Shown here: positions 7,358 to 17,100 of the stretch, in pieces
Layout of the letters: the number at the start of each line of letters is the position of its first letter
Numbering within the stretch: position 1 is the stretch's first letter
From: Pseudomonadota bacterium
Lineage (GTDB): Bacteria; Myxococcota_A; UBA9042
Direction: 5' to 3'
NCBI GenBank assembly: GCA_005792545.1
Contig: SXRM01000190.1
Location: 1 to 61,886, forward strand
DNA: 61,886 bases
The notes under the pieces: model-generated
Databases searched by the model: none
The model's input: only the letters and a program-made list of their open reading frames with translations
Told to the model about the DNA's origin: nothing
Position numbers and translations under genes: made by a program

Positions 7358-9511
7358 TCAGGGCCAGGTGGTAGCGGTGGTGGTCCCGGCCTTAAGATCG
7401 CCAAGCTTGGTCTGCTTGCCGTCAGGCCAGCGAATGACCACGTCTTTGGCGGTGTCGCCGCTGCCCAAGCCAAAATGGGCCACGCGACTGCGGGTGCCAC
7501 CGGTTCCGCCCGAGCCGACCAGCCAGCGCGTCCGCAGATTGCCGTTGATCTTGGCCGACACTGTGGTGCCCAGGGCGTCCAGGTTACCCTTCTTGCCCAA
7601 GACGCGCACGAACAGGCTTTTGCCCTTACCAGGCAGGTCGTTGCGCACCAGCCGCACCATCGACGTCATCTTGGCGTTGGGCCGCGTCTGCACCAGGTCG
7701 AGGTCGCCGTCGCCGTCCAGGTCGATGGTGCCCTGCGTCACCATCGCAAAGTGCGAATACGGCCCGGACGGGAACGCAAACGCTTGCCAGCTCGACGCGC
7801 TGCCGCCAGACAGAAACAGCACATCGGGGTTGGGATAGCCGTCGTACTGCTTGGCCACCGAACCCGCACAGCCGGCCGCGACGTTGGGGAATTCGGCCGG
7901 GTCGGTCGTCGAGATCGACACGCCCATCATCAGATCCTCGTTGCCGTCCTGATCGAAGTCCGCGACCAGCGGCGACCAGGTGCTGGCCATCCAGGTCGGC
8001 CCCCACAGGCCCCAATTGCCGCCGACATCTTGAAAGCCAACGGGCTTGCCGATCCCAGGTTTGACTTGCAGAAACAGCGGGTTGGGTCCAGCGTCGGCCA
8101 TGACCAGGTCGGGCAGTCCGTCGCCGTTGAAGTCGCCGACGCCCCAGCCCATGCCGTGACCGTAGCTGTGAAAGCCAATGTCGGTGGCGTAGGCCGCGAA
8201 CTGGCCGCCGACATTGCGCAAGTAGCGGTGCGCGCCAAAGTCGTCGCCGACGAGCACGTCCATCTTGCCATCCAGGTCGATGTCCACAGCCTGCGCGTTG
8301 GACCAGATACCGCCAGGCGGAACATTCCACTGCGCGGTCTGGTCGACGAGCGGCAGCTTAGGGCCTTGAATCAACACCCGGTCTTGCAGGCTGGCCGGCG
8401 CATCGGGAAAGGGGAACTTCATCGTGCAGATGAAGTCGGTTTCTTCGTACGCGCACTGCAGCGATCCGCAGGCCGGCCCGCCGCCATTGGGCGTCACCGG
8501 CGTCACGCCTGCGCCGACGAACAGGTCGAGGTCGCCGTCGCCGTCGAGGTCGACTGGAGCCAACGTCAAGGTCGCGAAGTCCATGATGAACGGCAACCAC
8601 TGCGCCGACTGGTCGACAAACGACCCCTTACCGTCGCCGGCATAGAAGGCCGCGCCGGCATGGCCACCGAGTAGCAAGTCCAGCTTGCCGTCGCTGTCGA
8701 GATCGACGACCGAGCACCCGGTGGTCGGCAACAGCATCGTGGTGTCCACCGGCGTGAACACGTGCTGGACCTTGGCCCCGCCCAGCAGCACTGCGTGGAT
8801 CGTCGCCTTGGTCTTGTCGACTTCGATGACGACGAAGTCGTCGTGGCCATTGCCGTCGTAGTCGCCAAGGCCAACGCAAGCGCCGTGGACCTTGGCCGGA
8901 TCGATCGCAAAGTCGGCGGTGATGTCGGCAAACGCGACTTTGGGCAGCAGCGTCGGATCCTTAGGGCCGACGTCTGCCGTGGCCTCGTCGGCGTCGCTGG
9001 TGTCTGCGGGTGGTTCGGTGTCCGCTGGCTGACCAGGGTCGGCGAGGTCGGTCGGTGCGCCGCTGTCCGGCACGTCGTCGACGGAGACGACGTCGCCAGC
9101 ATCCACGGTCTCTGTCGCATCCAAGTCAGCCGCCACCGAGGCGTCCGTTGCGCTGCTGGCTTGGGCTGCGGCATCGACCGGGCCTTCGTCCGCGGTCGCG
9201 GCGTCGGTCAGCGGCTCGGTCTGGCCCGCGCCCGCCTCCGAATCCGGCGTATCGGTCTGAGGCGCATCCGCTGCCGCCAGACCATCCGCGATGTCGACTA
9301 CGGCACCGTCGGCTTGCTTGGTCTCTGCGACTTGCGCGTCTTTGGCGGTCTGGTCAGGCGAATCAGGCGTGGCCGTCCCGGCCTCGCTGCACGCCACGGA
9401 CGCGAGCAACGCCAGCCACAGCGCCGCGGCCATCGCGCATTGCAGCACGCTTTGGCCATTCCGCGAGGCGAGCACGCTCGTGCAACCGCGCAGGGCGGCG
9501 CCGTGGGTCAT
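7358..9511 (-). CDS. FG-GAP/VCBS repeat lipoprotein with ASPIC/UnbV C-terminal domain (copy 2)
   Basis: A 717-residue paralog of the product of 4963-7053. It shares the same order: signal peptide with lipobox (ASVAC, Cys41), an Ala/Asp-rich tether of about 170 residues, FG-GAP repeats with DxDGDGDLDLF-type Ca loops, and a C-terminal UnbV domain (GNLDALGTTVSAKING, FGLGSGDTAKDVVIRWPDGK). Many stretches are almost the same in the two proteins, for example VDTTMLLPT-GC, LQDRVLI-GPKLP, and HGMGWG-GDFN-DGLPDLV. The tethers have diverged most. ATG at 9511 is taken as start (weak AGGA upstream); a TTG at 9559 in the same frame is less likely. The signal peptide has a long N-region, so an internal start is possible. 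It probably sits on the outer surface; its role is unknown. Confidence 0.9.
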   Translation of the reverse strand: MTHGAALRGCTSVLASRNGQSVLQCAMAAALWLALLASVACSEAGTATPDSPDQTAKDAQVAETKQADGAVVDIADGLAAADAPQTDTPDSEAGAGQTEPLTDAATADEGPVDAAAQASSATDASVAADLDATETVDAGDVVSVDDVPDSGAPTDLADPGQPADTEPPADTSDADEATADVGPKDPTLLPKVAFADITADFAIDPAKVHGACVGLGDYDGNGHDDFVVIEVDKTKATIHAVLLGGAKVQHVFTPVDTTMLLPTTGCSVVDLDSDGKLDLLLGGHAGAAFYAGDGKGSFVDQSAQWLPFIMDFATLTLAPVDLDGDGDLDLFVGAGVTPVTPNGGGPACGSLQCAYEETDFICTMKFPFPDAPASLQDRVLIQGPKLPLVDQTAQWNVPPGGIWSNAQAVDIDLDGKMDVLVGDDFGAHRYLRNVGGQFAAYATDIGFHSYGHGMGWGVGDFNGDGLPDLVMADAGPNPLFLQVKPGIGKPVGFQDVGGNWGLWGPTWMASTWSPLVADFDQDGNEDLMMGVSISTTDPAEFPNVAAGCAGSVAKQYDGYPNPDVLFLSGGSASSWQAFAFPSGPYSHFAMVTQGTIDLDGDGDLDLVQTRPNAKMTSMVRLVRNDLPGKGKSLFVRVLGKKGNLDALGTTVSAKINGNLRTRWLVGSGGTGGTRSRVAHFGLGSGDTAKDVVIRWPDGKQTKLGDLKAGTTTATTWP

Positions 9512-9842
9512 CAGGTCCTGAACTTGCGGGAGCGCCAATGCAAAGGCCCCACACGCCAAATGAGAATACGGCAGGCACGGCCAGAGTCAATCGCGGTCGC
9601 TTTGCACCAAGCGAACGTGGCCGCCGCTCGTTTGCATTTGACAGCGCCCGGGGCGCACGCCACGATGGGCTTGCCCGCGCTGCGGTCCGCGACATTCATT
9701 TGCGTTGTCGCAGCCGTGGGGTCGCCGTTTGAAACGTGAGCCAACTTTCCCCCAAGCCGAGCTCGCCGCGCATCTGCACAATTGCTTGGACGAGCGAGCC
9801 ATCGATTCCGGGTACACAGCGAAGCATCGGAGACCTCGACGG
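9512..9842. other. Divergent intergenic region
   Basis: 331 bases between two divergent lipoprotein genes. Promoters for both are expected here. I see no recognisable promoter, repeat or RNA gene. The rightward gene's frame is open from 9705, but that upstream part looks non-coding. Confidence 0.5.
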
Positions 9843-10751
9843 ATGATGGTGCCTGAACAGCGCGAAGCTGCGGAGGGTGGTTTTGTCGGTTGGCGGTCGG
9901 TCAACGCCGCGGTGGTTGTGTGTGCCGCCTTGCTGCTAGGCTGCGGCCAGCGCGTCGCGGGCAGCACAGATGCCACGGCAGACACCGCTGCCGTCAGCGC
10001 TGCCGAGGTCGTCGACGCTGCGGGCGTTGCCCAAGACGTGTCGCCGCTCAGCGACGCCTCGATCCTCAAAGACGCGATTTGCCTCCCGGGTGACGCCAGC
10101 GGCGCCTGCCCGCCAGCCAACGACGCCACCGCCGCCGACAGCGCGACCACCGGCAGCAGCGACGCCTACATCTGCCCGTCGCCGAGCGAACCGGGCCCCG
10201 ATACCTATGTCGGCGACGTACCGCAGCCGCCCACGTGGTCGTGTGCGGTCGAGCCGCCCGACTTTTTCAAGGGCAAACCCCCGCCGGCCACCACACTGGC
10301 CATCGAGATCGGTGCCGTGGCGCAAGACGGCAGCTTCAAGCCGCACGTCGAAGGCGGCTGGATACCCATGGTCCACGGACCCCAGGGCGGGTTCCACATT
10401 TTCGCGGGTATGCGGGTCAAGGTGCCCGGGGCGACGTTGCCCAAGCTCAAGCTGCAGGTCGAGGCGCGCCTGTGGGACGGCTGCAAGATCGTCGGCTACG
10501 GCGTAGCCCCCGTCGTCTATGGCAACGTGCAGGACGGCAGCGGCACGCAGACCTACGTCGTCGGCGAGGCAGCCGTGCCCGGGCCGTTGGTCATCTTTGA
10601 CGACGGCGGTACCGGGGTCAAGTCGAGCCAGGCGTGGTACTACTGCAACCGCTGGTACGATCTGCGGGTGGCCATGCGCGACGTCTTGACCGGCGCCTGG
10701 GGGCACGCCATGGTGCGGGTGCGGACCTACGACAAGGCCAACCACAAGTAG
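9843..10751 (+). CDS. Lipoprotein of unknown function with Ala/Asp-rich tether
   Basis: About 302 residues. The lipobox is LLLGC (Cys34), followed by roughly 110 residues rich in Ala, Asp, Thr and Ser with scattered Cys, then a compact C-terminal domain of about 170 residues that begins near WSCAVEPPDFFKG. The domain is rich in short beta-type stretches (GFHIFAGMRVKVPGA, KLKLQVEARLWDG, TYVVGEAAVPGPLVIFDDGG) and ends in YDLRVAMRDVLTGAWGHAMVRVR. It may be an immunoglobulin-like sandwich; I do not recognise the family. ATG at 9843 with GGAG 10 bases upstream is chosen over earlier in-frame positions because it puts the signal peptide near the N-terminus. It is convergent with the EamA gene, 24 bases away. 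Confidence 0.8.
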   Translation: MMVPEQREAAEGGFVGWRSVNAAVVVCAALLLGCGQRVAGSTDATADTAAVSAAEVVDAAGVAQDVSPLSDASILKDAICLPGDASGACPPANDATAADSATTGSSDAYICPSPSEPGPDTYVGDVPQPPTWSCAVEPPDFFKGKPPPATTLAIEIGAVAQDGSFKPHVEGGWIPMVHGPQGGFHIFAGMRVKVPGATLPKLKLQVEARLWDGCKIVGYGVAPVVYGNVQDGSGTQTYVVGEAAVPGPLVIFDDGGTGVKSSQAWYYCNRWYDLRVAMRDVLTGAWGHAMVRVRTYDKANHK

Positions 10752-10775
10752 CCGCACTCGACCGCAAGTTCCCAT

Positions 10776-11651
10776 TCAGGCGGCATAGAGCACCACCACG
10801 CCCGCGACCGAAGCACTTGCGCCAACGATCGCCCGGGGCGTCACGCGCTCGCCAAGCCAGAAGGCCGCGATCGGCAGCACGAACAGCGGCTCGGTGGCGT
10901 GCAGGCTGGCCGCAACCGCCAAGTCGACAGCCTGCAACGAGGCATGGAGCGCCCAAAATCCGCCCAGCGTCACTACCGCGACACCCAACAGCAGGCGCGG
11001 CAGAACCTGCGGGCGCAGGCACGGCGCCAGTTGAACGCCCAAGCCGCCTCGCACGAGCGCCACGGCCACCAGGCCGAGCGTACCCGCGCCTACGCGCACA
11101 CACGTCGCGTCGAGCGCCGAAACGCCAGTAAGGCCCTGCTTGGCCACCACCGTGCCAGCGGCCATCGCGACCACTGCGCCAAGCCCAAAGCCAACGCCCC
11201 GTCGCTTGCGCCCAGTCGCCGCGCCGGCCAGCTGGGTGCTGAGCACTGCCCCGACTCCGCACAGCACCAGCGCGATGCCCGTCCACGCCTGCGGCCGCGG
11301 CTGTTCGCCCAGCCAGACCACCGCGAGTCCAATGGTCAGCACCGGCGCTAGCATCGACAACACCACGACCGCGTGGGCGTCGAGGTCGCGCAACGCCCTG
11401 AAAAACAAGGTGTCACCCACGGTAATGCCGACGATGCCACTGCACGCAAGCAGCCACGGCGCCGAACCGGGCAGGTTCGGGCCTCCGCTCGTCGCTACCA
11501 CGGCCAGCAGCAGCAACAGACCCAATACCGACGTGATCAGGTTCAGCCCAACCGCGGGCACATCCTCGCCCAGGCGCTTGTAGAGCGTCGACCCAAACGC
11601 CCACGACAGCGCCGAAACCAGAGCCAAACCAATGCCAAGCGTTGGGTGCAT
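10776..11651 (-). CDS. EamA/DMT-family membrane transporter
   Basis: A 291-residue inner-membrane protein with about ten transmembrane helices arranged as two EamA repeats. The first repeat starts at the N-terminus (LALVSALSWAFGSTLYKRLGE) and ends in VVWLGEQPRPQAWTGIALVLCGV. The second starts near GFGLGAVVAMAAGTVVAKQG and ends in FWLGERVTPRAIVGASASVAGV. The paired LGE-x-(P/T)-x-x-(A/G)-x-x-GA signature near the end of each repeat is typical of drug/metabolite transporters. Length is the usual 280-300. ATG at 11651 is chosen because the frame upstream (to 12233) is basic and not protein-like. The substrate cannot be predicted. The gene is divergent from the methyltransferase-like pair. Confidence 0.9.
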   Translation of the reverse strand: MHPTLGIGLALVSALSWAFGSTLYKRLGEDVPAVGLNLITSVLGLLLLLAVVATSGGPNLPGSAPWLLACSGIVGITVGDTLFFRALRDLDAHAVVVLSMLAPVLTIGLAVVWLGEQPRPQAWTGIALVLCGVGAVLSTQLAGAATGRKRRGVGFGLGAVVAMAAGTVVAKQGLTGVSALDATCVRVGAGTLGLVAVALVRGGLGVQLAPCLRPQVLPRLLLGVAVVTLGGFWALHASLQAVDLAVAASLHATEPLFVLPIAAFWLGERVTPRAIVGASASVAGVVVLYAA

Positions 11652-11813
11652 GCAGCGGATCACCGGCCGCGGTCGCAGACCGGGCGCCACCGTAGCCGAC
11701 GCGGACCTGCGCGGCAACTGCATCAGCCCAAGTGCGGCCTGCCTGCGCTCTGGTTGGCCGCAGCGCATTCGTGCCATCATGGGCCGCGGCGGTGGCCGCG
11801 AGGTGTGAGCGCA

Positions 11814-12764
11814 ATGCTGCGAGGCGTCCTGCAGGTGGTGGTGCTGGTGGCGTTCGCGTCGGTGGGGTTCGCCGCTGTGCGCCTGGTCCGCGGACCGGCT
11901 CAGCAGAACGCCGCAGTGCGCGTCGGGGCTGCCCTGGTTTTGCCCGGGCAGCGCGTGGCGGTGCTCGGCGACGATTCGGGCGCGCTCGCTGCGCAGGGGC
12001 GAATTGCCGTTGGGCCCAATGGACATGTGGTGCATGTGCGGCCAGCGGTCGCCGTGCAGTGGCAAACCCAGGGTCCCTTCGACCAGGTGGTGCTGGCCGA
12101 GATGCCGGGCGACCCGACGCCGCTGTTGGCACAGGTACGCGCGGCCCTGCGGCCGGGCGGTCGCCTGGTGGTGCTGCCGCAGAGTCAGCATCTCGAGTTC
12201 CAAGTCGGCGCGGTGTTCGCAGAGGTGTACCACCGAGCGCTGCGCTCAACTGGCGATCCAGGCGAGGTAGCGTTGCGCGCTGCCTTGGACAAGCGACTGC
12301 GCCCCAAGACCCGCCAGGACCTTGCCCAGTGGCGCGTGGGGCCAGCTTCAGCGAGCTTGCAGGAGGCGCTCGGCGTCGACCTGGCCAGGGTCCTGGGTGA
12401 CCGCACGCTCGTGGCCGAGCTCAACGATGCGCTGGCGGCCCGCGGTTCTGGCATCGCTCAGGCGCTGGTGGCCCGGCTGGCGGTGGCCGACGCCCGGCTG
12501 TTGCAGTGGCTGGTGCTGACCTACGACGACGACGGACTCTTGGAGCCTGCCGGGCCCGCGCTCGACCCCCGGCAGACGCGCGTCCTGCGCACGATTCACC
12601 GGTTGATCCTTGCACCGCTGCTCGGTCCGCTGCTGACAGCAGGTCACCCGCTCCACGGAGATCCGGCTGCACTGCGGGCGCGCATCGAACACGCCGGGTT
12701 TCGCCGCGTCGATGACGCAAAGACCGACGACGCCTGGACCTTTGCAGCGCAGGACCCCCCATGA
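11814..12764 (+). CDS. Membrane-anchored methyltransferase-like protein, degenerate
   Basis: About 316 residues. An N-terminal hydrophobic helix (VLQVVVLVAFASVGFAAV) anchors it. The following domain has a class I methyltransferase-like order: a glycine-poor motif I position (VAVLGDDSG), then FDQVVLAEMPG and LRPGGRLVVLPQSQ, which matches the usual post-motif III strand. Motif I lacks the GxGxG loop, so SAM binding is doubtful and the protein may be non-catalytic. GAGGTG lies before the ATG; a GTG three codons upstream is possible. The stop overlaps the start of the next gene (ATGA), and that gene encodes a better methyltransferase with the same anchor-plus-domain plan. The two may form a heterodimer; that is inference. 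Confidence 0.7.
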   Translation: MLRGVLQVVVLVAFASVGFAAVRLVRGPAQQNAAVRVGAALVLPGQRVAVLGDDSGALAAQGRIAVGPNGHVVHVRPAVAVQWQTQGPFDQVVLAEMPGDPTPLLAQVRAALRPGGRLVVLPQSQHLEFQVGAVFAEVYHRALRSTGDPGEVALRAALDKRLRPKTRQDLAQWRVGPASASLQEALGVDLARVLGDRTLVAELNDALAARGSGIAQALVARLAVADARLLQWLVLTYDDDGLLEPAGPALDPRQTRVLRTIHRLILAPLLGPLLTAGHPLHGDPAALRARIEHAGFRRVDDAKTDDAWTFAAQDPP

Positions 12765-13915
12765 CCTTGCCGCCTTGGGTCACAGCGACAGCGGGGCTGG
12801 CCATTGGCGCTGCGTTGGGCTTTGCGCTACCGGCCGATCCACCGCCGGAGCCTGCCGAGGCCGGCCCTACGCGCTATGGCAGCGTGGCGCCTTCGCTGGC
12901 CCAAGAAGAAGCGGAGCGGGCCCTGGACCGCAAGATCGCCGCGCTGGAACACCCTGTCCGCGACCAACAGTTGCCGCCCGAGGTGATTCTGGCCGAGATC
13001 GGCGTCCAACGCGGCCAGACTGTCGTCGACATCGGCGCCGGCAGCGGGCGCTTGAGCCTGCCGCTTGCCCGTGCGCTGCAAGGCCAGGGTCGCGTCTACG
13101 CCACCGACGTCGACGAGCGCCTGGTGCCGGTCCTGCGCGACAAAGCTGCGCGCGAGGGCCTCACGGCGTTGCATCCTGTGCTGGTCCAGCCGGGCGTTGA
13201 CCCGTTCTACGCGACCCAAGTCTTCGACCGGATGCTGCTATGCAGCGTGTTCGAGTACCTGCAGGCACCCACGGATTTCTTTGCCGCACTGCGGCCCTCG
13301 CTGCGGCCGGGCACGGGTCGGCTCGCCATCTTGCAGGGCCACACGCACGCGCGGTACTTCGCCACGGACTTCCATGTCGGCTTTCGACGCGCGCGTTTGC
13401 TGGCAGAGGGACAGCATTCGCCGGTGCTCGACCGCTTGCAGCCGCATGTGCGCGAACGACTGCGCAGTCTGCCCGCGGACCTGCCCATCGACACCACGCT
13501 CGCAACTGAGCTGGCGGCGGACTTCGAGCGCATGCTCGCCGATTCGCGGCTGCTAGCAGATTTGCTGTGGCGCGACGACCCGGTGCTGGGGCTGGGCGCG
13601 GGCTGGCTGAACGCCATCGCCGACGACGATCGCATGCTGCTTGCCTGGATTCACGCCCATTTCGACGGCACGGGCCTGTGGCACGGGCACCAGCCGCCAC
13701 GCACACCTGCGGAAACCGCAGCGATTCGTACGGTCGCGTTCACGGCGCTGCTGCCCTACTTTCCCGACAACATGCCGCGCGAAGTCTACCCCCGCGGCAT
13801 CTACCTGACGCCACAGGGCATCGCCCGTCGGCTGCAGGCCGTGGGCTATCGCCTAGAGCGCACCGTCCGCACGCTGCCCGGCCACGACTTCTTGATCTTC
13901 GCGCCGGCAGACTGA
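12761..13915 (+). CDS. Membrane-anchored class I SAM-dependent methyltransferase
   Basis: 384 residues. A single N-terminal hydrophobic segment (ATAGLAIGAALGFAL) is followed by a Rossmann-type methyltransferase core starting near residue 70: motif I VVDIGAGSGRLSLPLA, motif II region GRVYATDVDERLVPVLR, a DRMLLCSVFEYL stretch, then LRPGTGRLAILQGH. A C-terminal extension of about 170 residues (EFERMLADSRLLADLLWRDD-type helices, then a winged-helix-like tail QGIARRLQAVGYRLERT) is unassigned. An ATGA overlap with the upstream gene fixes the start. Substrate is unknown; the N-terminal segment could be an uncleaved anchor or a signal peptide, and an exported methyltransferase would be odd because SAM is cytosolic. 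Confidence 0.82.
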   Translation: MTLPPWVTATAGLAIGAALGFALPADPPPEPAEAGPTRYGSVAPSLAQEEAERALDRKIAALEHPVRDQQLPPEVILAEIGVQRGQTVVDIGAGSGRLSLPLARALQGQGRVYATDVDERLVPVLRDKAAREGLTALHPVLVQPGVDPFYATQVFDRMLLCSVFEYLQAPTDFFAALRPSLRPGTGRLAILQGHTHARYFATDFHVGFRRARLLAEGQHSPVLDRLQPHVRERLRSLPADLPIDTTLATELAADFERMLADSRLLADLLWRDDPVLGLGAGWLNAIADDDRMLLAWIHAHFDGTGLWHGHQPPRTPAETAAIRTVAFTALLPYFPDNMPREVYPRGIYLTPQGIARRLQAVGYRLERTVRTLPGHDFLIFAPAD

Positions 13916-14193
13916 GCCCGCAACGCACCCGACCGCGCGAGGCGATACAGAATTGCCTTGAGGTGAAATCAAGCCCACCGCAAGAAAGGAGCGGCGAGTC
14001 GGCTTGCAAGCCGCAAGCCTGCGACCCACCGCGCAAGCAAGAACAGCCATCGCACATGACCTCGGGTCATCGCGATCCTGTACAGCAGCCCATCGCCGCG
14101 CACGCATTGCGGCGTCCACAGCAATTTACCTTGTGGCGACGACGCCCGGCCGCGCGGGGGCGCAGCTTCCGCACCCCGCCGCCGGAGGATCGC

Positions 14194-17100
14194 CTACTTG
14201 CACATCAGCAGGATGTCGTCGATGTAGGCCTTCAACGTCTTGTTGTTGTTGTCGGCGTTGGTGCCGATGGCCAACATGCAGTCCTTGCCGAAGTACTTGG
14301 CGTCCGTGACCTCGCCAACGAAGGGCTCCCAACCCACGGTGCTCTTGCAGTGCTGCGCCAGGCCCAAGTTGGTGTCGGTATTGCCCTTGGGCGGCGGCGA
14401 ATTGGTGGTCGGTTGCTGTTGGGTCTTGCCCATCAAGCAGCGAACTGACATGCCAATGTAGCCTGCCTGGCCTTGCTGGTTCTGCGGGTCGGGGCAGTTG
14501 GCCGATTGGATGAACAGGTTCAGGTTGTAACTGAAGGTCATGCCTGCCACCGGGATGAATGTCGGCGTCTTGGTCGAGATCAGGTTTTGGGTCATGTTCG
14601 ACGGCGTGCCGGGGTTGGGATAGCCGTTGAAGGCCGAGTACTTCGGCGACTTGGCCTGATCCGTCGACAGCGCCCATGGCTTCCACACCGACGGCTGGCC
14701 CGCGGTTGTCGTCCAGTATTGGCCGAGCGTGCCCGTGTCAAAATCGGACGAGAAGCATGCGTACTGACATTTGCCGGCGACCGCGATGTCGTCGATTTCA
14801 AACAAGCCCTTGGTTGACGACGCAAACCCGGTGACCACTGAGATCTCAATGTCGCTGGTGGCATTGGCCGGCAAGTCGACGGCCACCGTGATCCAAGTCG
14901 CCTGCAAGTTGCAGCGCCGGTACACTTCTTTGCCCGCCACCTTGACCACCAGGTCGTCGTTGCCGCAACCGGCGTCACCGACGGTCGGCGCGCGCATGGC
15001 GAACCACAGCTTGTCACCGGTCTGCGCCGACACCTTGGGGATGGTGAATTTGGCGGTCTCTTGCTTGCCGCTCGATGGCGCACCCGAGTACGAGGCCTTG
15101 AGGTAGCCCACGCCAGAGTGACCCGATGCCGCAGCCGCCACCCAGTTGACGTAGGTCGAGGCGGTGGACTCAAAGCGCCAAGGCTGCGGGATGGTTGCCG
15201 CGACCAGGTCGACCGGGTCGGCCGCCGGATCTTCGGTCTGCGATTCAAACGACGTGCCAAGGCAGCCCGGCCCGCACGCGCCGGTCATGCGCACGCTGTC
15301 GATCTGGATGGTGCCTTTGGACTGCGCGTCGGTGCGCGCCAGCGCGATGAACTCCAGGTCGACCGGCATGCCGGAGAACTTGGCCATGCTAATGGAGATC
15401 TTCTGATACTTGCTGCCCGGGACCATCTCTTTTTGCTGAACGTTGTCGCATTTCTCCCACATAGTCAGGCCGTTGACCTTGACCAGCAGGTCGTCGCCGG
15501 TGCAGCTCTGAATGCCGAATTCAGCCGACAGGTAGAACTCCAGTGTCGCGGCCGCGGTGTCGGCGACGTATAGACGTCGGTGGCGCAGCGAGGCCGTGAC
15601 CGTAGAGGGCGCGGATGTGCCCGCAATTGGGCCCTTCCAGGTCACTTTGTAGCTGCCGGTCGTCGCGAACGGCGTCTCGGTCGAGTACACCCACTGAGCA
15701 AAGGTCGCGTCGGTCGAGTCGGTGGCCCAGCCTGGCGGCCCGGCGATGTCGAACTTCTCGTCCAGGCAGGTGACGCAGCCGGCAATGGCTGTGTTGATGC
15801 ACTTGCCCGCGGTGCAAGAGTCGAGCGTGCAAGCGTCTTTGTCGTCACAGTCTTTCTGCTTGCCGCCCGTGCACTTGCCGTTCGAGCAAGCGTCGGCTTC
15901 GGTGCACTTGTCGTTGTCGTCACAGTACGTGGTCTTGGTCGGCGTGCACGTACCCTGGTTGGTGACCGGATCGAGCAGCGTGCAGGTGTAGCCGGTCGCG
16001 CAGGGCACCTTTGTTGGCGTGCAGTCGACCGGTGGGTTGAGCGGCGGATACGACTCTTTGGGCGCCGCGTCGCACTTGAAGCTGTTGTCGCCCGTAGACT
16101 TGCACGCCGCGTCGGCGCACAGGCCGGCCAGTGCGGCGCAGGTCTGTACTTCGCCCGGCTCGCAGAAGCCGAGTTGGCAGGTGTCGTTGACCGTGCAGCC
16201 GTTGCTGTCAAAGTTGCACGGCGTGTCGTTCTTGGTCGGCGCGTTGTCGCACTGGTAGGTCGTCGAGCCAGACGGCACGCACAGCGCGGCCAGGCACTGC
16301 GACTTCGGCACCTTGGGGTCGGTGCAGTCGATCTTGGCGCCCGGCTCGCACTTGCCAGACTTGCACTTGTCGTCTTTGGTGCAGCCGGACATGTCGGCGT
16401 CGCACACCGCACCGTCGGGCTTGGGATCGCCCTGGCAGGTGTAGGTATCGGCACCCGTCGGCTTGCAGATGCCTTGCGAGCAGCCGGTGGTCACGCCGAG
16501 ACAGTCCACGGCTTTGCCGGGCTGGCAGGCGCCGGAGCCATTGCACACGTCGCCCTGGGTGCAGCCGTTGTTGTCGGAGTTGCAGACCTTGCCCTTGTCG
16601 GCAAAGCCAATGTCGCAGAACCCAGACGAAGGACCGGTCGACTTGCACACGCCGAGCTGGCAGCCGTCGGTGCTGTTCTTGGCCGAGCAGTCCATTGGCT
16701 TACCGGCGGTACACTTGCCGATCTTGCACGCGTCGCCGATGGTGCAGCCGTTGCTGTCGGCTTCGCACGGCAAGTCGTCTTTCTTGGGGGCACCAATGCA
16801 CTGGAAGGTGCTTGCGCCACTGGACTTGCACGCGCCGACTGCGCAATTGGTGCTCGCGCTCTGGCAATCAGGCGGCGCGCCGGGCACACAGGTGCCCGCA
16901 TTGCACTTGTCGGCCTCGGTGCAGCCATTGTTGTCGGCGTCGCACGGCTTGCCGTCATTTTGTGGCTTGGGCACGCATGCGCCCAGGCCGCCGTTGCCGG
17001 TCTTGTCGCACACGCCGTTGGCGCAGGTGTTGGTCAGCTCGCTGCAGTCGTGCGGTAGCGTGCCCGGCTGGCACTTACCGCCTTTGCAGAAATCGCCGTC

